Below the pieces are notes generated by a model that was not told the origin of the DNA, ran no database searches, and saw only the letters and a list, made by a program, of their open reading frames with translations. From a virus, in the IMG/VR virus record IMGVR_UViG_3300043395_001804, positions 1 through 56,043 of that record: a stretch of DNA of 56,043 bases. One strand, 5' to 3'. The position numbers and the translations under genes were made by a program. Position 1 is the stretch's first letter; the number at the start of each line of letters is the position of its first letter. Below, piece by piece: positions 35,048 to 42,252 of this stretch.

Positions 35048-36511
35048 CTAGAGAAAGAAACCGGAATCGTTGAAAGACTTTGGATAGCCAAGGTTCATCT
35101 GTAGCAGTTGAGGTACGTAGGCATTTAGTGAGTCTGCCGATACGGAATTCGCCTGAAACATAGGATCGTAACCTTGACCTTCCCAGGTAACATCATTGCA
35201 AGCATCGGAAAGTGTGTCAACAATATCATCTGTCATACCTGGATGTCCAGTCCAGGTAAATACTTCGTCCATGCACTCTTTGAGCCATGCTGCTTCTTCA
35301 GGTAAGTAAATGCGATTGTTACGCATTCGAAGTTGAGCATTCAAAGAATTTTGGATTTTATCTTTAGCTTTCGGGTTGGGTACTACGTTAAGACCGTAGT
35401 TAGCTGCTAACTGGGCAGGGCCGATACCTAGACCGTTAGTCTCCATTTTGACGTATTGAGGTTTCCATACTTTATAGATATCGCATAGAACCTTAACGCA
35501 TTCTGGAATTTCAGCACGCATACGCTTCATGTAGAGCCATAGTAGCTTGTAGTCATGAGTAAGACCCCAAACAGAATAGACTGTATGGGACATACCGTTA
35601 CGTGTTGTAGACTGATCGATGATGCCTTCTTTGACTGTTGCAGCAGAGTCAGCAGTCATGAAGACTTTCTTCAAGTCTTTGTAGTGAATACCTATTTCGT
35701 TGATAACGAAGTACTCGCCTTTGGATTTATAGAATCTAACGTCTTGGACTCTGAAGCGTGAATCAGGAGAAGCGTCCCAATCGCCATGCTCTAATTGAAG
35801 CTTACGTACTTCATCTAGTTCTTGGAGAGATTGACGATACGATCTTTGATCGATGTATTCGTTATCTCGTAAAGAAGACGGTACGAATGGTTTGTTAGGA
35901 TTACGACCTACCCAACGAATACGCTTAGAAACAGCCTTAGTTTCGTGGTCTACTACATCGTAAAGTTCTTTCTCAATTTGGTATCTATTCTTTATCCAGA
36001 GGTGTCCTGGGCCGCCTGGGTTACACGACATTCGAAAGCGAATAGGAATAGACTTATACATTTGACAGATGCTACAGTTATCCATGTAGTTTGGAACCAT
36101 TTCACCGCTTTTAGGATCTTTCTTTAGCTTGTGCTTTGGACAGACCTTTTTACGAAGACGGGAAAAGAGATATCTAGGAGCTTGGTCGTTTTCAAAGTGT
36201 CCAGCTTCGTCGATTGCAGCAAATTGGAATTCTGCCCCTTGGTAGCGTTCTTCAACTCGGTAATCACCAAGATAGCCGAACTGAAGCTTCGCGTAAGGGC
36301 CAGGAGTTCCATCAGGCCAAGTCGTATCGAAGTAGTACGTATGTTCGTCTGGTGAGTAATGGGCGGTTTTAACGCCACGTAGCCACTGAGAAGCACGATC
36401 CAATAGAGCTTCGTTCTGCTTCAACTCTACGAGAGTTCGACGAAGGATTAGAGCAGAGTACCCAGGGGTATCTGCAAACTGCAATGCTGCCATTAGGAGA
36501 ACGTCTGATTT
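35048..36511 (-). CDS. terL: large terminase subunit, 3' segment (from Walker A Lys)
   Basis: 487 codons reading KSDVLLMAALQFADTPGYSA then ILRRTLVELKQNE. Walker B is FQFAAIDEAGHFE, the coupling motif is RMSCNPGGPGHLW, and the nuclease domain starts at VFMTADSAATV with a later acidic site DDIVDTLSDACND. It drives DNA packaging with the portal. The segment lacks its own P-loop glycines: those are in the 36579-36692 segment in another frame, 67 nt upstream. The first in-frame ATG (36493) follows the catalytic Lys and has no good ribosome-binding site, so independent translation would give an inactive ATPase. Confidence 0.92.
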   Translation of the reverse strand, partial: KSDVLLMAALQFADTPGYSALILRRTLVELKQNEALLDRASQWLRGVKTAHYSPDEHTYYFDTTWPDGTPGPYAKLQFGYLGDYRVEERYQGAEFQFAAIDEAGHFENDQAPRYLFSRLRKKVCPKHKLKKDPKSGEMVPNYMDNCSICQMYKSIPIRFRMSCNPGGPGHLWIKNRYQIEKELYDVVDHETKAVSKRIRWVGRNPNKPFVPSSLRDNEYIDQRSYRQSLQELDEVRKLQLEHGDWDASPDSRFRVQDVRFYKSKGEYFVINEIGIHYKDLKKVFMTADSAATVKEGIIDQSTTRNGMSHTVYSVWGLTHDYKLLWLYMKRMRAEIPECVKVLCDIYKVWKPQYVKMETNGLGIGPAQLAANYGLNVVPNPKAKDKIQNSLNAQLRMRNNRIYLPEEAAWLKECMDEVFTWTGHPGMTDDIVDTLSDACNDVTWEGQGYDPMFQANSVSADSLNAYVPQLLQMNLGYPKSFNDSGFFL

Positions 36512-36578
36512 GCCTTTTGCCCCCTACAACCCAACCCTCTTTCTGGAAGAGAGAAGAGAAAACGTAGGGGGCTTAAAC
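36512..36578 (-). other. 67-nt insert in the Walker A codons of terL (bypass or micro-intron-like)
   Basis: Lies between GGC (36579-36581, last Gly of GGAAGGG) and AAA TCA (KS). Reading minus strand: GTT TAA, then stem arm GCCCCCTAC (36564-36572), a 36-nt loop with a pyrimidine tract and CCAGA, the perfectly complementary arm GTAGGGGGC (36519-36527), AAAA, and a second GGC (36512-36514). Skipping from the first to the second GGC restores exactly the consensus GGAAGGGKSD. The length (67) is not a multiple of 3. Matched take-off and landing codons, an early stop and a hairpin are the hallmarks of T4 gene 60 bypassing; an excised RNA is the alternative. Confidence 0.8.
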
Positions 36579-36692
36579 GCCTCCCCCTGCTGCCCCGCCA
36601 AACAATGCGTCTAGGTGGGGAAGCAGGAGGAACTGTAACTGAGTGGCGAATGGCTTGTGCGGAATATACTGGGAGCACCAGGGGATACGCAT
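36579..36692 (-). CDS. terL: large terminase subunit, 5' segment (to Walker A Gly)
   Basis: 38 codons: MRIPWCSQYIPHKPFATQ then LQFLLLPHLDALFGGAAGGG. ATG 36692 is preceded by AGAGGT at 4 nt. Terminase large subunits of this type begin with YIPH-P--KQ--FL, then a hydrophobic helix and (Y/F)GGAAGGGKSDALLMAALQ, so this is clearly the true N-terminus. In its own frame it ends two codons later at GTT TAA. The protein becomes complete (525 aa) only if the 67-nt insert is skipped. Confidence 0.9.
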
Positions 36693-36701
36693 GAATACCT
36701 C

Positions 36702-36722
36702 TATGCAATGCTGAATTTATTA
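36702..36722. repeat. intergenic TGCAATG element, copy 4
   Basis: TGCAATGCTGAATTTATTA. The final TTA is the stop codon of the RuvC-like gene, and AGAGGT for terL follows at once on the minus strand. Confidence 0.8.
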
Positions 36723-37193
36723 AGCGAAGTGAAGTCTACAAGCTTCACAGATTAGTACTGAGTCTGCGGTGATAGGACTTAGATTAGGTGCTCTAGTGAG
36801 CCTAGAGGCTAGTACGAGCATCTTGTCTTTGTCACTACCTGGGGCGTTTACTAACTTCTTCCATTGAACAGGAGTTGGATACCAGAAAGACGTTACACCT
36901 TTGGCATGTAACATGCCTTTGATAAGTCCGAACTGTTCATGAAGACTTGCTATGGCTTTAGTGCCTTTGCTGAACATCATTGGGCGTTCAATGGTGATGA
37001 AGCACTCGGACTTACTACATAGATCAGATAGTAGATTGAACATTTCTGGTTCTAAGATAGTTCGTTGCCGAGTTTCGTCACCATGACGTTTATGAAACGG
37101 ATAGATAGCCCAGTAAGGCTTCGATCCTGGTAACTTTGATTGGACGGTTAATGCACCTTTTTGGCCTAAGTCGATACCGATGTAGCGAATCAT
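36720..37193 (-). CDS. RuvC-like Holliday junction resolvase
   Basis: 157 aa, RNase H fold: IRYIGIDLGQKGALTV (first Asp), CFITIERPMMFSKG (Glu), then SFWYPTPVQWKKLV and SPITADSVLICEA (final Asp, where D-A-x-x-I-A is usual). Phage RuvC-like resolvases trim branched DNA before packaging, matching its position just before terL. The length is standard. Confidence 0.82.
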   Translation of the reverse strand: MIRYIGIDLGQKGALTVQSKLPGSKPYWAIYPFHKRHGDETRQRTILEPEMFNLLSDLCSKSECFITIERPMMFSKGTKAIASLHEQFGLIKGMLHAKGVTSFWYPTPVQWKKLVNAPGSDKDKMLVLASRLTRAPNLSPITADSVLICEACRLHFA

Positions 37194-37387
37194 GGAAATT
37201 TGATTCCGTACTTCTCAAACGTGGATTTGTGTCTACGTACTAAGTAGTTTTGGTAGTACCCGTCAAACCATGCTTTGCGTTCATCGGGTCTTTTGTCGTA
37301 ACGATCTGGACATTTTGATGATTTGCCTTGTTCTTCGGCTTTCTTACCGGCTTCAAAGGCTTTTTTGACTTCTTCTGGCTTAGACAT
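37190..37387 (-). CDS. ribosome modulation factor-like small protein
   Basis: 65 aa from ATG 37387 (MSKPEEVKKAFEAGKKAEEQ). A-F-x-x-G-x-x-A-x-x-x-G...CPDRYDKRPDERKAWFDGY matches the Rmf-like pattern (A--G--AG------CP------R--W--GW). Such proteins may bind ribosomes or RNA; in phages the role is unknown. Overlaps the resolvase start by 4 nt. Confidence 0.55.
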   Translation of the reverse strand: MSKPEEVKKAFEAGKKAEEQGKSSKCPDRYDKRPDERKAWFDGYYQNYLVRRHKSTFEKYGIKFP

Positions 37388-37392
37388 TGAAG

Positions 37393-37692
37393 CTAGTCCG
37401 GTTTGTGGATCATGGCATCGTAGCAATCTCCTACTAACTTGGTGAGATACAGAGCGTTATCGATCTCACTTTGAGCTAGTTGGGACTTACGAGCCATGAT
37501 TGACACGTTACCGTGGTTATCAAGTATCTTTGTCATGAAAACTGAGAAGGCTTGTAGCTGCATCTTTTGTTTCATAGTAGTTACTTCAGATGCAAATGCT
37601 GTTGAATCCAGTTCTGGTCTGGAATCAAGCTCTGAGTCACCGAGCATATCGGCTACTGACTTGATATCACGGTTTTTTGGTTTCTGAGTCAT
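37393..37692 (-). CDS. hypothetical protein, 99 aa
   Basis: Not recognised. Soluble, charged N-terminus (KNRDIKSVADMLGDSE), then helices including MQLQAFSVFMTKILDNHGNVSIMARKSQL. Overlaps the small-terminase-like gene by 26 nt. A second subunit for packaging is possible by place only. Confidence 0.55.
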   Translation of the reverse strand: MTQKPKNRDIKSVADMLGDSELDSRPELDSTAFASEVTTMKQKMQLQAFSVFMTKILDNHGNVSIMARKSQLAQSEIDNALYLTKLVGDCYDAMIHKPD

Positions 37693-38344
37693 TGAAGTTC
37701 CTTTGCAATTGGAGTATTTGGTCTAGTTCCATAGTCTTTTGGGCTAGTGGCCCAGGTAAAGCTGGTGCAGTATGAGTAATACCATGCTTTTCAAGTAAGT
37801 CAACTGGCTTTTCTTGCCTATCAACCTTAACTGTGAGTAAATCATTGTCGATAATCTCGTTCAAGTCACAGCCTTGTTCGCGTAGTCTACGCAATGCAGT
37901 CATGAAGTCAGCAGTAACATCGAGTGTTTCTTTAGCTACTTTGTTGCCTTCAGACGACTCTTCGCTCCAATCGTCACCTAGCATCCTAGCAGGCCCACGA
38001 GTTAGGAAGAACTTAGGGTCTACTTGAGCTACTTTAGATTCAGCTAATCCTTTAGCTACTGCCCAACCCTTAGCTAAGTGTTTCCATAGTCTAACTTCAG
38101 GCATGTATGGTGCATCTTCTTCATGCTCCTTACCTCTTTTCACCCAGTTAATGAACCGTTGAGCAGGGATACCTAGTGCAGATGCAATGGCCGACATAGA
38201 GAAGCCTACGGATGCCATTTCTTCAGACTTCTGCATCGCTATGAAGTCTGCCAAAAATAACTCTACTTCAGTTAAATCTTTAGTAGTAGCAGGTAAATTT
38301 TCATCAATAACTAAGTCTGGTTTTTTCGACCGTTTTCTTGTCAT
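37667..38344 (-). CDS. small terminase subunit-like protein
   Basis: 225 aa. A DNA-binding helix-turn-helix is suggested by MSAIASALGIPAQRFINWVKRG (~residues 49-70), followed by LWKHLAKGWAVAKGLAESKVA and FLTRGPARMLGDDW, as in phage small terminases that recognise pac/cos DNA. It is the first gene of the leftward packaging-structural cluster, with a TGCAATG element immediately upstream of its ATG. Confidence 0.65.
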   Translation of the reverse strand: MTRKRSKKPDLVIDENLPATTKDLTEVELFLADFIAMQKSEEMASVGFSMSAIASALGIPAQRFINWVKRGKEHEEDAPYMPEVRLWKHLAKGWAVAKGLAESKVAQVDPKFFLTRGPARMLGDDWSEESSEGNKVAKETLDVTADFMTALRRLREQGCDLNEIIDNDLLTVKVDRQEKPVDLLEKHGITHTAPALPGPLAQKTMELDQILQLQRNFNDSETKKP

Positions 38345-38352
38345 TTTGAGGC

Positions 38353-38373
38353 TAATAAATTCCGCATTGCATA
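38353..38373. repeat. intergenic TGCAATG element, copy 5 (inverted)
   Basis: On the minus strand TGCAATGCGGAATTTATTA, 10 nt before the small terminase ATG. Oriented toward the gene, unlike most leftward copies. Confidence 0.8.
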
Positions 38374-38524
38374 GCGGGCTACGGGTACTGAAAAAATTTT
38401 TCGGACGGCCCTTGCGACCGTTTAGTAACTAGCTATACTTAGTACTACAATGGGTAAGGAAAGGTACTATTTACTTACTTACTAATAACTTATTTATTTT
38501 TATAAAAAGTTACTAAAGCAGTAC
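38374..38524. other. divergent AT-rich intergenic region
   Basis: Separates leftward packaging genes from the rightward csrA operon. Very AT-rich (TATTTATTTTTATAAAAAG at ~38490) with a small hairpin CGGACGGCCC...GACCGT near 38401. A weak leftward promoter (TTGTAG-17-TACTAA) may serve the terminase genes. Confidence 0.4.
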
Positions 38525-38554
38525 TTGACAGCTACATACCGCATCTACTATACT
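38525..38554 (+). promoter_or_regulatory. sigma70 promoter of the csrA operon
   Basis: TTGACA (38525-38530), 18-nt spacer, TATACT (38549-38554). This is the best consensus promoter in the window. The predicted start near 38561 falls inside a TGCAATG element. Confidence 0.8.
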
Positions 38555-38556
38555 GG

Positions 38557-38575
38557 ATGCAATGCAGAATTTATA
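38557..38575. repeat. TGCAATG element, copy 6, at the csrA transcription start
   Basis: TGCAATGCAGAATTTATAG on the plus strand, beginning 3 nt after the -10 box. The element would therefore form the 5' end of the csrA mRNA. Confidence 0.75.
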
Positions 38576-38642
38576 GCGTACTCCGACCGAGTACTCCAAA
38601 ATAGTTATGGAAAACCATCTACCTTTCACTAAGGATTAGAAG

Positions 38643-38852
38643 ATGCTAGTTCTCTCTCGAAGAATAGGCGAACGAATTGTCATCGGTGATGACATTGTTA
38701 TTCAGATAACCGATATAGACTTTAGAGCAGGTAAGGTCAAAGTTGGTATCGATGCTCCACAAGGAGTTAGGGTAGATCGAGAAGAAGTTAGGATAGCGAT
38801 CAATAGAAATAAGGCTAAAGCAAATGACTTCATCAAAGCAAAGAATGATTAA
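38643..38852 (+). CDS. csrA: CsrA/RsmA translational regulator
   Basis: 69 aa. MLVLSRRIGERIVIGDDIVI and VKVGIDAPQGVRVDREEV match CsrA throughout: conserved LxLxRxxxExIxIxDxI start and GIxAPxxVxVxRxEV with the RNA-contacting Arg (VDRE). Standard length plus a Lys-rich tail. CsrA binds GGA motifs in mRNA leaders. Its own leader has GGA in an ATGG/CCAT hairpin loop edge (38609) and in the ribosome-binding site (38633), so autoregulation is likely. First gene of the only plus-strand operon. Confidence 0.93.
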   Translation: MLVLSRRIGERIVIGDDIVIQITDIDFRAGKVKVGIDAPQGVRVDREEVRIAINRNKAKANDFIKAKND

Positions 38853-39069
38853 CTGTGCTGATTGTGGTAAGGAAACAACCTACAATCGAAACAGAGGTAA
38901 GATTTGCTGGAAGTGTAAAGATATTAGATACAGCAAACGTACAACTGAGACACTTGCAGAACCACAACGCTGTCCGACCTGTGGTAAGAAGATAGTTATA
39001 GTTCCATGTATCGCGTGTAGCATGGTTAACAATGTCAAGAAGTCTAAGAAAGGAATTGCCAATGGCTAG
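38845..39069 (+). CDS. double zinc-ribbon protein
   Basis: 74 aa from ATG 38845 (overlapping the csrA stop by 8 nt; an upstream ATG at 38824 is in frame). Two Cys clusters: CADCGKE...CWKC and CPTCGKKIVIVPCIACSM. Likely a small zinc-binding regulator or RNA/DNA-binding protein. Function not known. Confidence 0.6.
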   Translation: MINCADCGKETTYNRNRGKICWKCKDIRYSKRTTETLAEPQRCPTCGKKIVIVPCIACSMVNNVKKSKKGIANG

Positions 39070-39391
39070 TAAGAAACCAACTGTGTACGATATGGGTGTC
39101 CTATCCGTAGTAGATACGTTTATAAATAACGTATTTGAGTACGAATCAATACAAATTCAGAAAGTTACTAACGGAGTAGTACGTATGGTAGTACTGAAAA
39201 ACGTACTTACCAAGATGGGAGCTTCGCCGTACCGATGCGGAGTCAAGTTCGATGAAGTACGTATTCACCATGATGGTACTGTGACACTGGTAAACAATAA
39301 GCAAACCGTTACTCGCAGATTGGTGTTTTCATTTTCTCCTTATCTACTTCCAGAAAAAGGGGTGCAGGGGAATGCCGAAGAAGTACAGTAA
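39062..39391 (+). CDS. hypothetical protein, 109 aa
   Basis: Not recognised. From ATG 39062 (MASKKPTVYDMGVLSVVD). Contains FEYESIQIQKVTNGVVRMVV and FDEVRIHHDGTVTLVNNKQ, a small beta-rich domain. Near the end the plus strand carries a pyrimidine tract and CCAGA, an opposite-orientation copy of the recurrent motif. Overlaps both neighbours. Confidence 0.55.
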   Translation: MASKKPTVYDMGVLSVVDTFINNVFEYESIQIQKVTNGVVRMVVLKNVLTKMGASPYRCGVKFDEVRIHHDGTVTLVNNKQTVTRRLVFSFSPYLLPEKGVQGNAEEVQ

Positions 39392-39533
39392 GAAAGAACT
39401 TGAAATACTCAAGAAGATCAAAGTTAAAAAGAAGACTGTTAGTACTGATACCTGTATAGCTTGTGGTGGTACAGGTATATCATCATCGGGTTCGCGTTGT
39501 CATCCTTGTTCTGGAAGAGGAAAAAAGAAATGA
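39372..39533 (+). CDS. small DnaJ-type zinc-finger protein, 53 aa
   Basis: ATG 39372 (MPKKYSKKELEILKKIKVKK), ribosome-binding GGGGA just upstream inside the previous gene. The C-terminus CIACGGTGISSSGSRCHPCSG contains the CxxCxGxG...CxxCxGxG pattern of the DnaJ zinc centre. The last codons (SGRGKKK) are a copy of the purine motif and also give the ribosome-binding site of the next gene (ATGA overlap). Confidence 0.7.
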   Translation: MPKKYSKKELEILKKIKVKKKTVSTDTCIACGGTGISSSGSRCHPCSGRGKKK

Positions 39534-40117
39534 GTAACTTCAAAGAAGGTGATCCAGTTATTATCAATTCACCCCATTCTGTATGGAATGGATATAGAGG
39601 TATAGTAGCTAACATCAATGATGATAGCAACAAAGCAGATATCAGGTGCGTAGTATGCTCAAGGGACAAAACCTTTACTCTTGGAGTATATCCGTTCAGC
39701 TTACTAAAGCTTGATACACAAGCTATTGTAGAGCAACACGGAGCTACGTTGTCTCAACCAACTGTAGGCAACGTACCAATCAATAACGTAGGGCTACAAA
39801 CGCATATCGAAGCTCGGTTCGATTGTGTTGATCCAGTTGTAATGAAGCTCCTAGCTGAATGCCGTGGCTTTGGAGTCAATAAGTACGGCGAACACAGTCA
39901 TAAGAAGATACCAGTATCAGATCATTTGAACCATGCGATAAATCATATCAATGAACATCGTAGGAATGATAAGTCTGAGCTACACTTGGTAAATGCGATG
40001 TGCAGATTGATGTTTGCCATATCGCAGTTACATGAGCAAGGTCAGTATGTAGATACGTACTGGCATCCAGATACGCTACCCAAACCTGTTCCTGGAGAGA
40101 AGAAAGAAAATGAATAA
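39530..40117 (+). CDS. KOW-like domain plus dATP/dGTP diphosphohydrolase-like (DUF5664) domain
   Basis: 195 aa from ATG 39530. N-terminus FKEGDPVIINSPHSVWNGYR with GIVANIN is a small KOW/SH3-like domain that recurs in the gene at 40298. The C-terminal part (LLAECRGFGVNKYGEHSHKK, DHLNHAINHINEHRRNDKSE, VNAMCRLMFAIS) matches the DUF5664/MazG-like helical family by pattern. Ends with GEKKENE, again encoded by a purine motif that doubles as the next ribosome-binding site. Confidence 0.6.
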   Translation: MSNFKEGDPVIINSPHSVWNGYRGIVANINDDSNKADIRCVVCSRDKTFTLGVYPFSLLKLDTQAIVEQHGATLSQPTVGNVPINNVGLQTHIEARFDCVDPVVMKLLAECRGFGVNKYGEHSHKKIPVSDHLNHAINHINEHRRNDKSELHLVNAMCRLMFAISQLHEQGQYVDTYWHPDTLPKPVPGEKKENE

Positions 40118-40298
40118 GCGTAAGTTAGTTGATCGTTTGATTAAGGCTATCACTCGATATGAGAGTGAGTACAACCTGTTAGACGATTCTCAGAAACCAG
40201 AGTACTACGAAAGGATACGTACACTACGTAGTAATCTGTTAGGTCTAGTTGGAACGAACCATCCATTCTTTTCTGAAGTAAGAAGGAGAAAGAAGTAA
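40110..40298 (+). CDS. hypothetical protein, 62 aa
   Basis: Not recognised. Basic, helical (RKLVDRLIKAITRYESEYNL). Start preceded by GGAGAGAAGAAAG; overlaps the next gene by 1 nt (TAATG). Confidence 0.6.
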   Translation: MNKRKLVDRLIKAITRYESEYNLLDDSQKPEYYERIRTLRSNLLGLVGTNHPFFSEVRRRKK

Positions 40299-41167
40299 TG
40301 AGTAACACTAAGCCTGATACTCCAATTTGGGTACTATGTACTACTCTTGGAGATATTACAGATGGTCAAGTAAACATAAAAGTTCATCATCATGGTGCGA
40401 ACTTCTACGCACACTTAGAAGATTGTAAACTTGATGATCCATCAGATACGTTACCTAGTCCTGTTACTAAAGCTAAGAAAGTAAGATACAAGAGAAACAA
40501 AATGAAAGTTGGTGATAAAGTTTTGGTTGAGTGCGAAGTAGTTGAAGCTCCTGGAGCTTCTAATTGTAAGGTTCATAACGAATGCGTAGGTTCATTTTGG
40601 GTAGCTAATAAATTCTGCAAACCCATCGAATCCGAACCAGTTGAGCAAACTAAGTTTGTTCATCGTCCAGAACTAGGCGATACAGTTGTTTTCCCAAATG
40701 GACTACGGATTGTAGTACACGATAACAATGAGCAAGGCTTTACAGTTGTACAAGACGCTCCTGAGTCTGAAGCAGTTGAGCAAGCTAATACTATCAAGTT
40801 CAAAGTTGGCGATCCTGTTATAACTTGGGATGGAAGAAAAGGAATTGTTACCGATATATATGCGGCTAGTGAACATTCGATCAGAGTTATGCTCAATCCG
40901 TTCAGCTTTGTGCATTGCAAACCGACTCAGGTTACTCGTGGTACACCTGAGATAGACAGTTCTATGCGACAATTGAACTGGAATGAAGTTATACAGGACG
41001 GTGATGTATTAGTAACTATCAATGATCGTTACGCAGGTTACAAACAGCCATTAACTATCTATGCAATAGATAGTATTGGAAAGAGAGTTGATGATGCTTT
41101 CTCTAAGGGAAAGAAGCTAGGTCTTACTAAACTATTCTACAGACGAATTGAGAAAGGAACTAAGTAA
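40298..41167 (+). CDS. multi-domain KOW/SH3-like protein
   Basis: 289 aa with three or four similar small beta domains: KVGDKVLVECEVV (~70), GDTVVFPNGLRIVVHDNNEQ (~127), FKVGDPVITWDGRKGIVTDI (~168) and a last one near 235 (VLVTINDRYAGYKQPLTIYA). The third is clearly related to the N-terminus of the preceding gene. Such repeats suggest nucleic-acid or protein binding. No catalytic motif. Overlaps both neighbours by 1 nt. Confidence 0.6.
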   Translation: MSNTKPDTPIWVLCTTLGDITDGQVNIKVHHHGANFYAHLEDCKLDDPSDTLPSPVTKAKKVRYKRNKMKVGDKVLVECEVVEAPGASNCKVHNECVGSFWVANKFCKPIESEPVEQTKFVHRPELGDTVVFPNGLRIVVHDNNEQGFTVVQDAPESEAVEQANTIKFKVGDPVITWDGRKGIVTDIYAASEHSIRVMLNPFSFVHCKPTQVTRGTPEIDSSMRQLNWNEVIQDGDVLVTINDRYAGYKQPLTIYAIDSIGKRVDDAFSKGKKLGLTKLFYRRIEKGTK

Positions 41168-41394
41168 TGTATAAGATTCAATGGAGCCTGCCACACGACG
41201 AACATCAGAGGGTGTTCATACTTGTTCCAGATGTAGACACACTGTACGAAGTTTACCACGTACTTAGAAAGAGCGATCAAGTTACTAACTTAGTAGTCTC
41301 TAACCTAAGCGGTGACGTAATCAATATGAAAGAAGGATTAGCTAATGTTGCTACTCAAGGTACGTGTTCAAGAATTGTAAAGACTTGGAGATAG
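41167..41394 (+). CDS. hypothetical protein, 75 aa
   Basis: Not recognised. MYKIQWSLPHDEHQRVFILV suggests a ferredoxin-like beta-alpha-beta fold (LYEVYHVLRKSDQVTNLVV). Linked to its neighbours by a TAATG overlap. Confidence 0.55.
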   Translation: MYKIQWSLPHDEHQRVFILVPDVDTLYEVYHVLRKSDQVTNLVVSNLSGDVINMKEGLANVATQGTCSRIVKTWR

Positions 41395-41397
41395 ATA

Positions 41398-41976
41398 ATG
41401 GCTAACTCAATACATTCAATCAGAGTTATAGATGGAGACACAGTAGAAGCTATGGTAGCTGGTACTGAGTTCTTCAAGAATGATTACAAGCTACTTAGTA
41501 TCCGTATCTATGGTGTCGATACTCCAGAGAAGAGTACTCTAGCTGGTAAGCTAGTCAAACAAGTAGTGATACAGACCTTGGCTAGCTATAAGCAACCAAT
41601 GGTCATATATGCTACTGAAGATAAGTTCTCTGGTCGTGGAGTAGGAGACATAGTAGATGGGCCTAATCAGACTTGGCCTACACTTGGTAAGTTCCTGTTC
41701 GAACACGGACTTGCTAGAGCTTACTATGGTGGTGCTAAGAAACCTTGGACTGATAAAGAACTTCTGGAGGTAGAAAAGAAATGTAGTCTACTACTGCCAG
41801 AGTACCATGACGAACAGATACGAGTAGCTACTATTAGTAACGATCAGCAGTACAGCTTAGAGCAAGAACGATCCAGTGTAGTGTACTATGGTACTGGGAG
41901 TATTAGACAAGCATCAGCCTTTGAAGTGACAAAGATGCCTAGTGTACAAGAGTGGCTAGAGTCACCACAGTTCTAA
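41398..41976 (+). CDS. thermonuclease (SNase-like)
   Basis: 192 aa. IRVIDGDTVEAMV, IRIYGVDTPEKSTLAG and YATEDKFSGRGVGDI match the staphylococcal nuclease fold: Asp of DGDTV, Arg-x-x-G-x-D-x-PE, and the basic-residue region with Arg in GRGVGD. FLFEHGLARAYYGGAKKPWT follows as in family members. It would cut DNA or RNA. No signal peptide, so it acts inside the cell. Last gene of the plus-strand operon, followed by a terminator. Confidence 0.82.
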   Translation: MANSIHSIRVIDGDTVEAMVAGTEFFKNDYKLLSIRIYGVDTPEKSTLAGKLVKQVVIQTLASYKQPMVIYATEDKFSGRGVGDIVDGPNQTWPTLGKFLFEHGLARAYYGGAKKPWTDKELLEVEKKCSLLLPEYHDEQIRVATISNDQQYSLEQERSSVVYYGTGSIRQASAFEVTKMPSVQEWLESPQF

Positions 41977-42010
41977 CTCTTACTCTCTACTCCAGAAGAA
42001 CATAGCGAAT

Positions 42011-42037
42011 AGCTCAGTAGCGATACTGGGCTTTTTT
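42011..42037 (+). terminator. intrinsic terminator of the csrA operon
   Basis: AGCTCAGTA (42011-42019) pairs with TACTGGGCT (42024-42032, one G-U) and is followed by six T. Ends rightward transcription 35 nt after the thermonuclease stop. Confidence 0.85.
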
Positions 42038-42038
42038 C

Positions 42039-42252
42039 GTATCTATATCTGATATACCGAGTAGATACTCAAAGGATAGCAGTACCGTTCAGAGCATTGA
42101 GTAACACTATACTACTTAATACTGCTAAGCACTACATAGAACTACTTAGTAGTACATAGCTACATCTATATGTATATCCATATAGCTAAATAGTATCTAG
42201 CTACAATCAAGGGGTAGTCATCTATAGACTACTACAGCTAATCAGTAAAGTA
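42039..42252. other. gene-free, hairpin-rich stretch
   Basis: No open reading frame. Several short perfect stems: GTATCTA/TAGATAC (42039-42067), CTATATG/CATATAG (~42165-42184) and GTAGTC/GACTAC (~42214-42232). AT-rich. May contain the promoter for the GGA-rich RNA that follows; none is convincing. Confidence 0.4.

Noticed and set aside
35048-36493. Terminase starting at the internal ATG 36493
   Set aside because: It would lack the P-loop glycines and Lys, has no ribosome-binding site, and the missing N-terminus is present just upstream in another frame.
36512-36578. Spliceosome-like GT...polypyrimidine-CAG intron in terL
   Set aside because: The insert begins GT and has a pyrimidine tract ending CCAG, but joining at that AG gives the wrong frame; 31 more nt must be skipped to restore the Walker A motif, and spliceosomal introns do not occur in phages of bacteria.
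40606-40622. Junction element inside the KOW-repeat gene
   Set aside because: Only a partial match (TAATAAATTCTGCAAAC) within coding sequence; likely chance.
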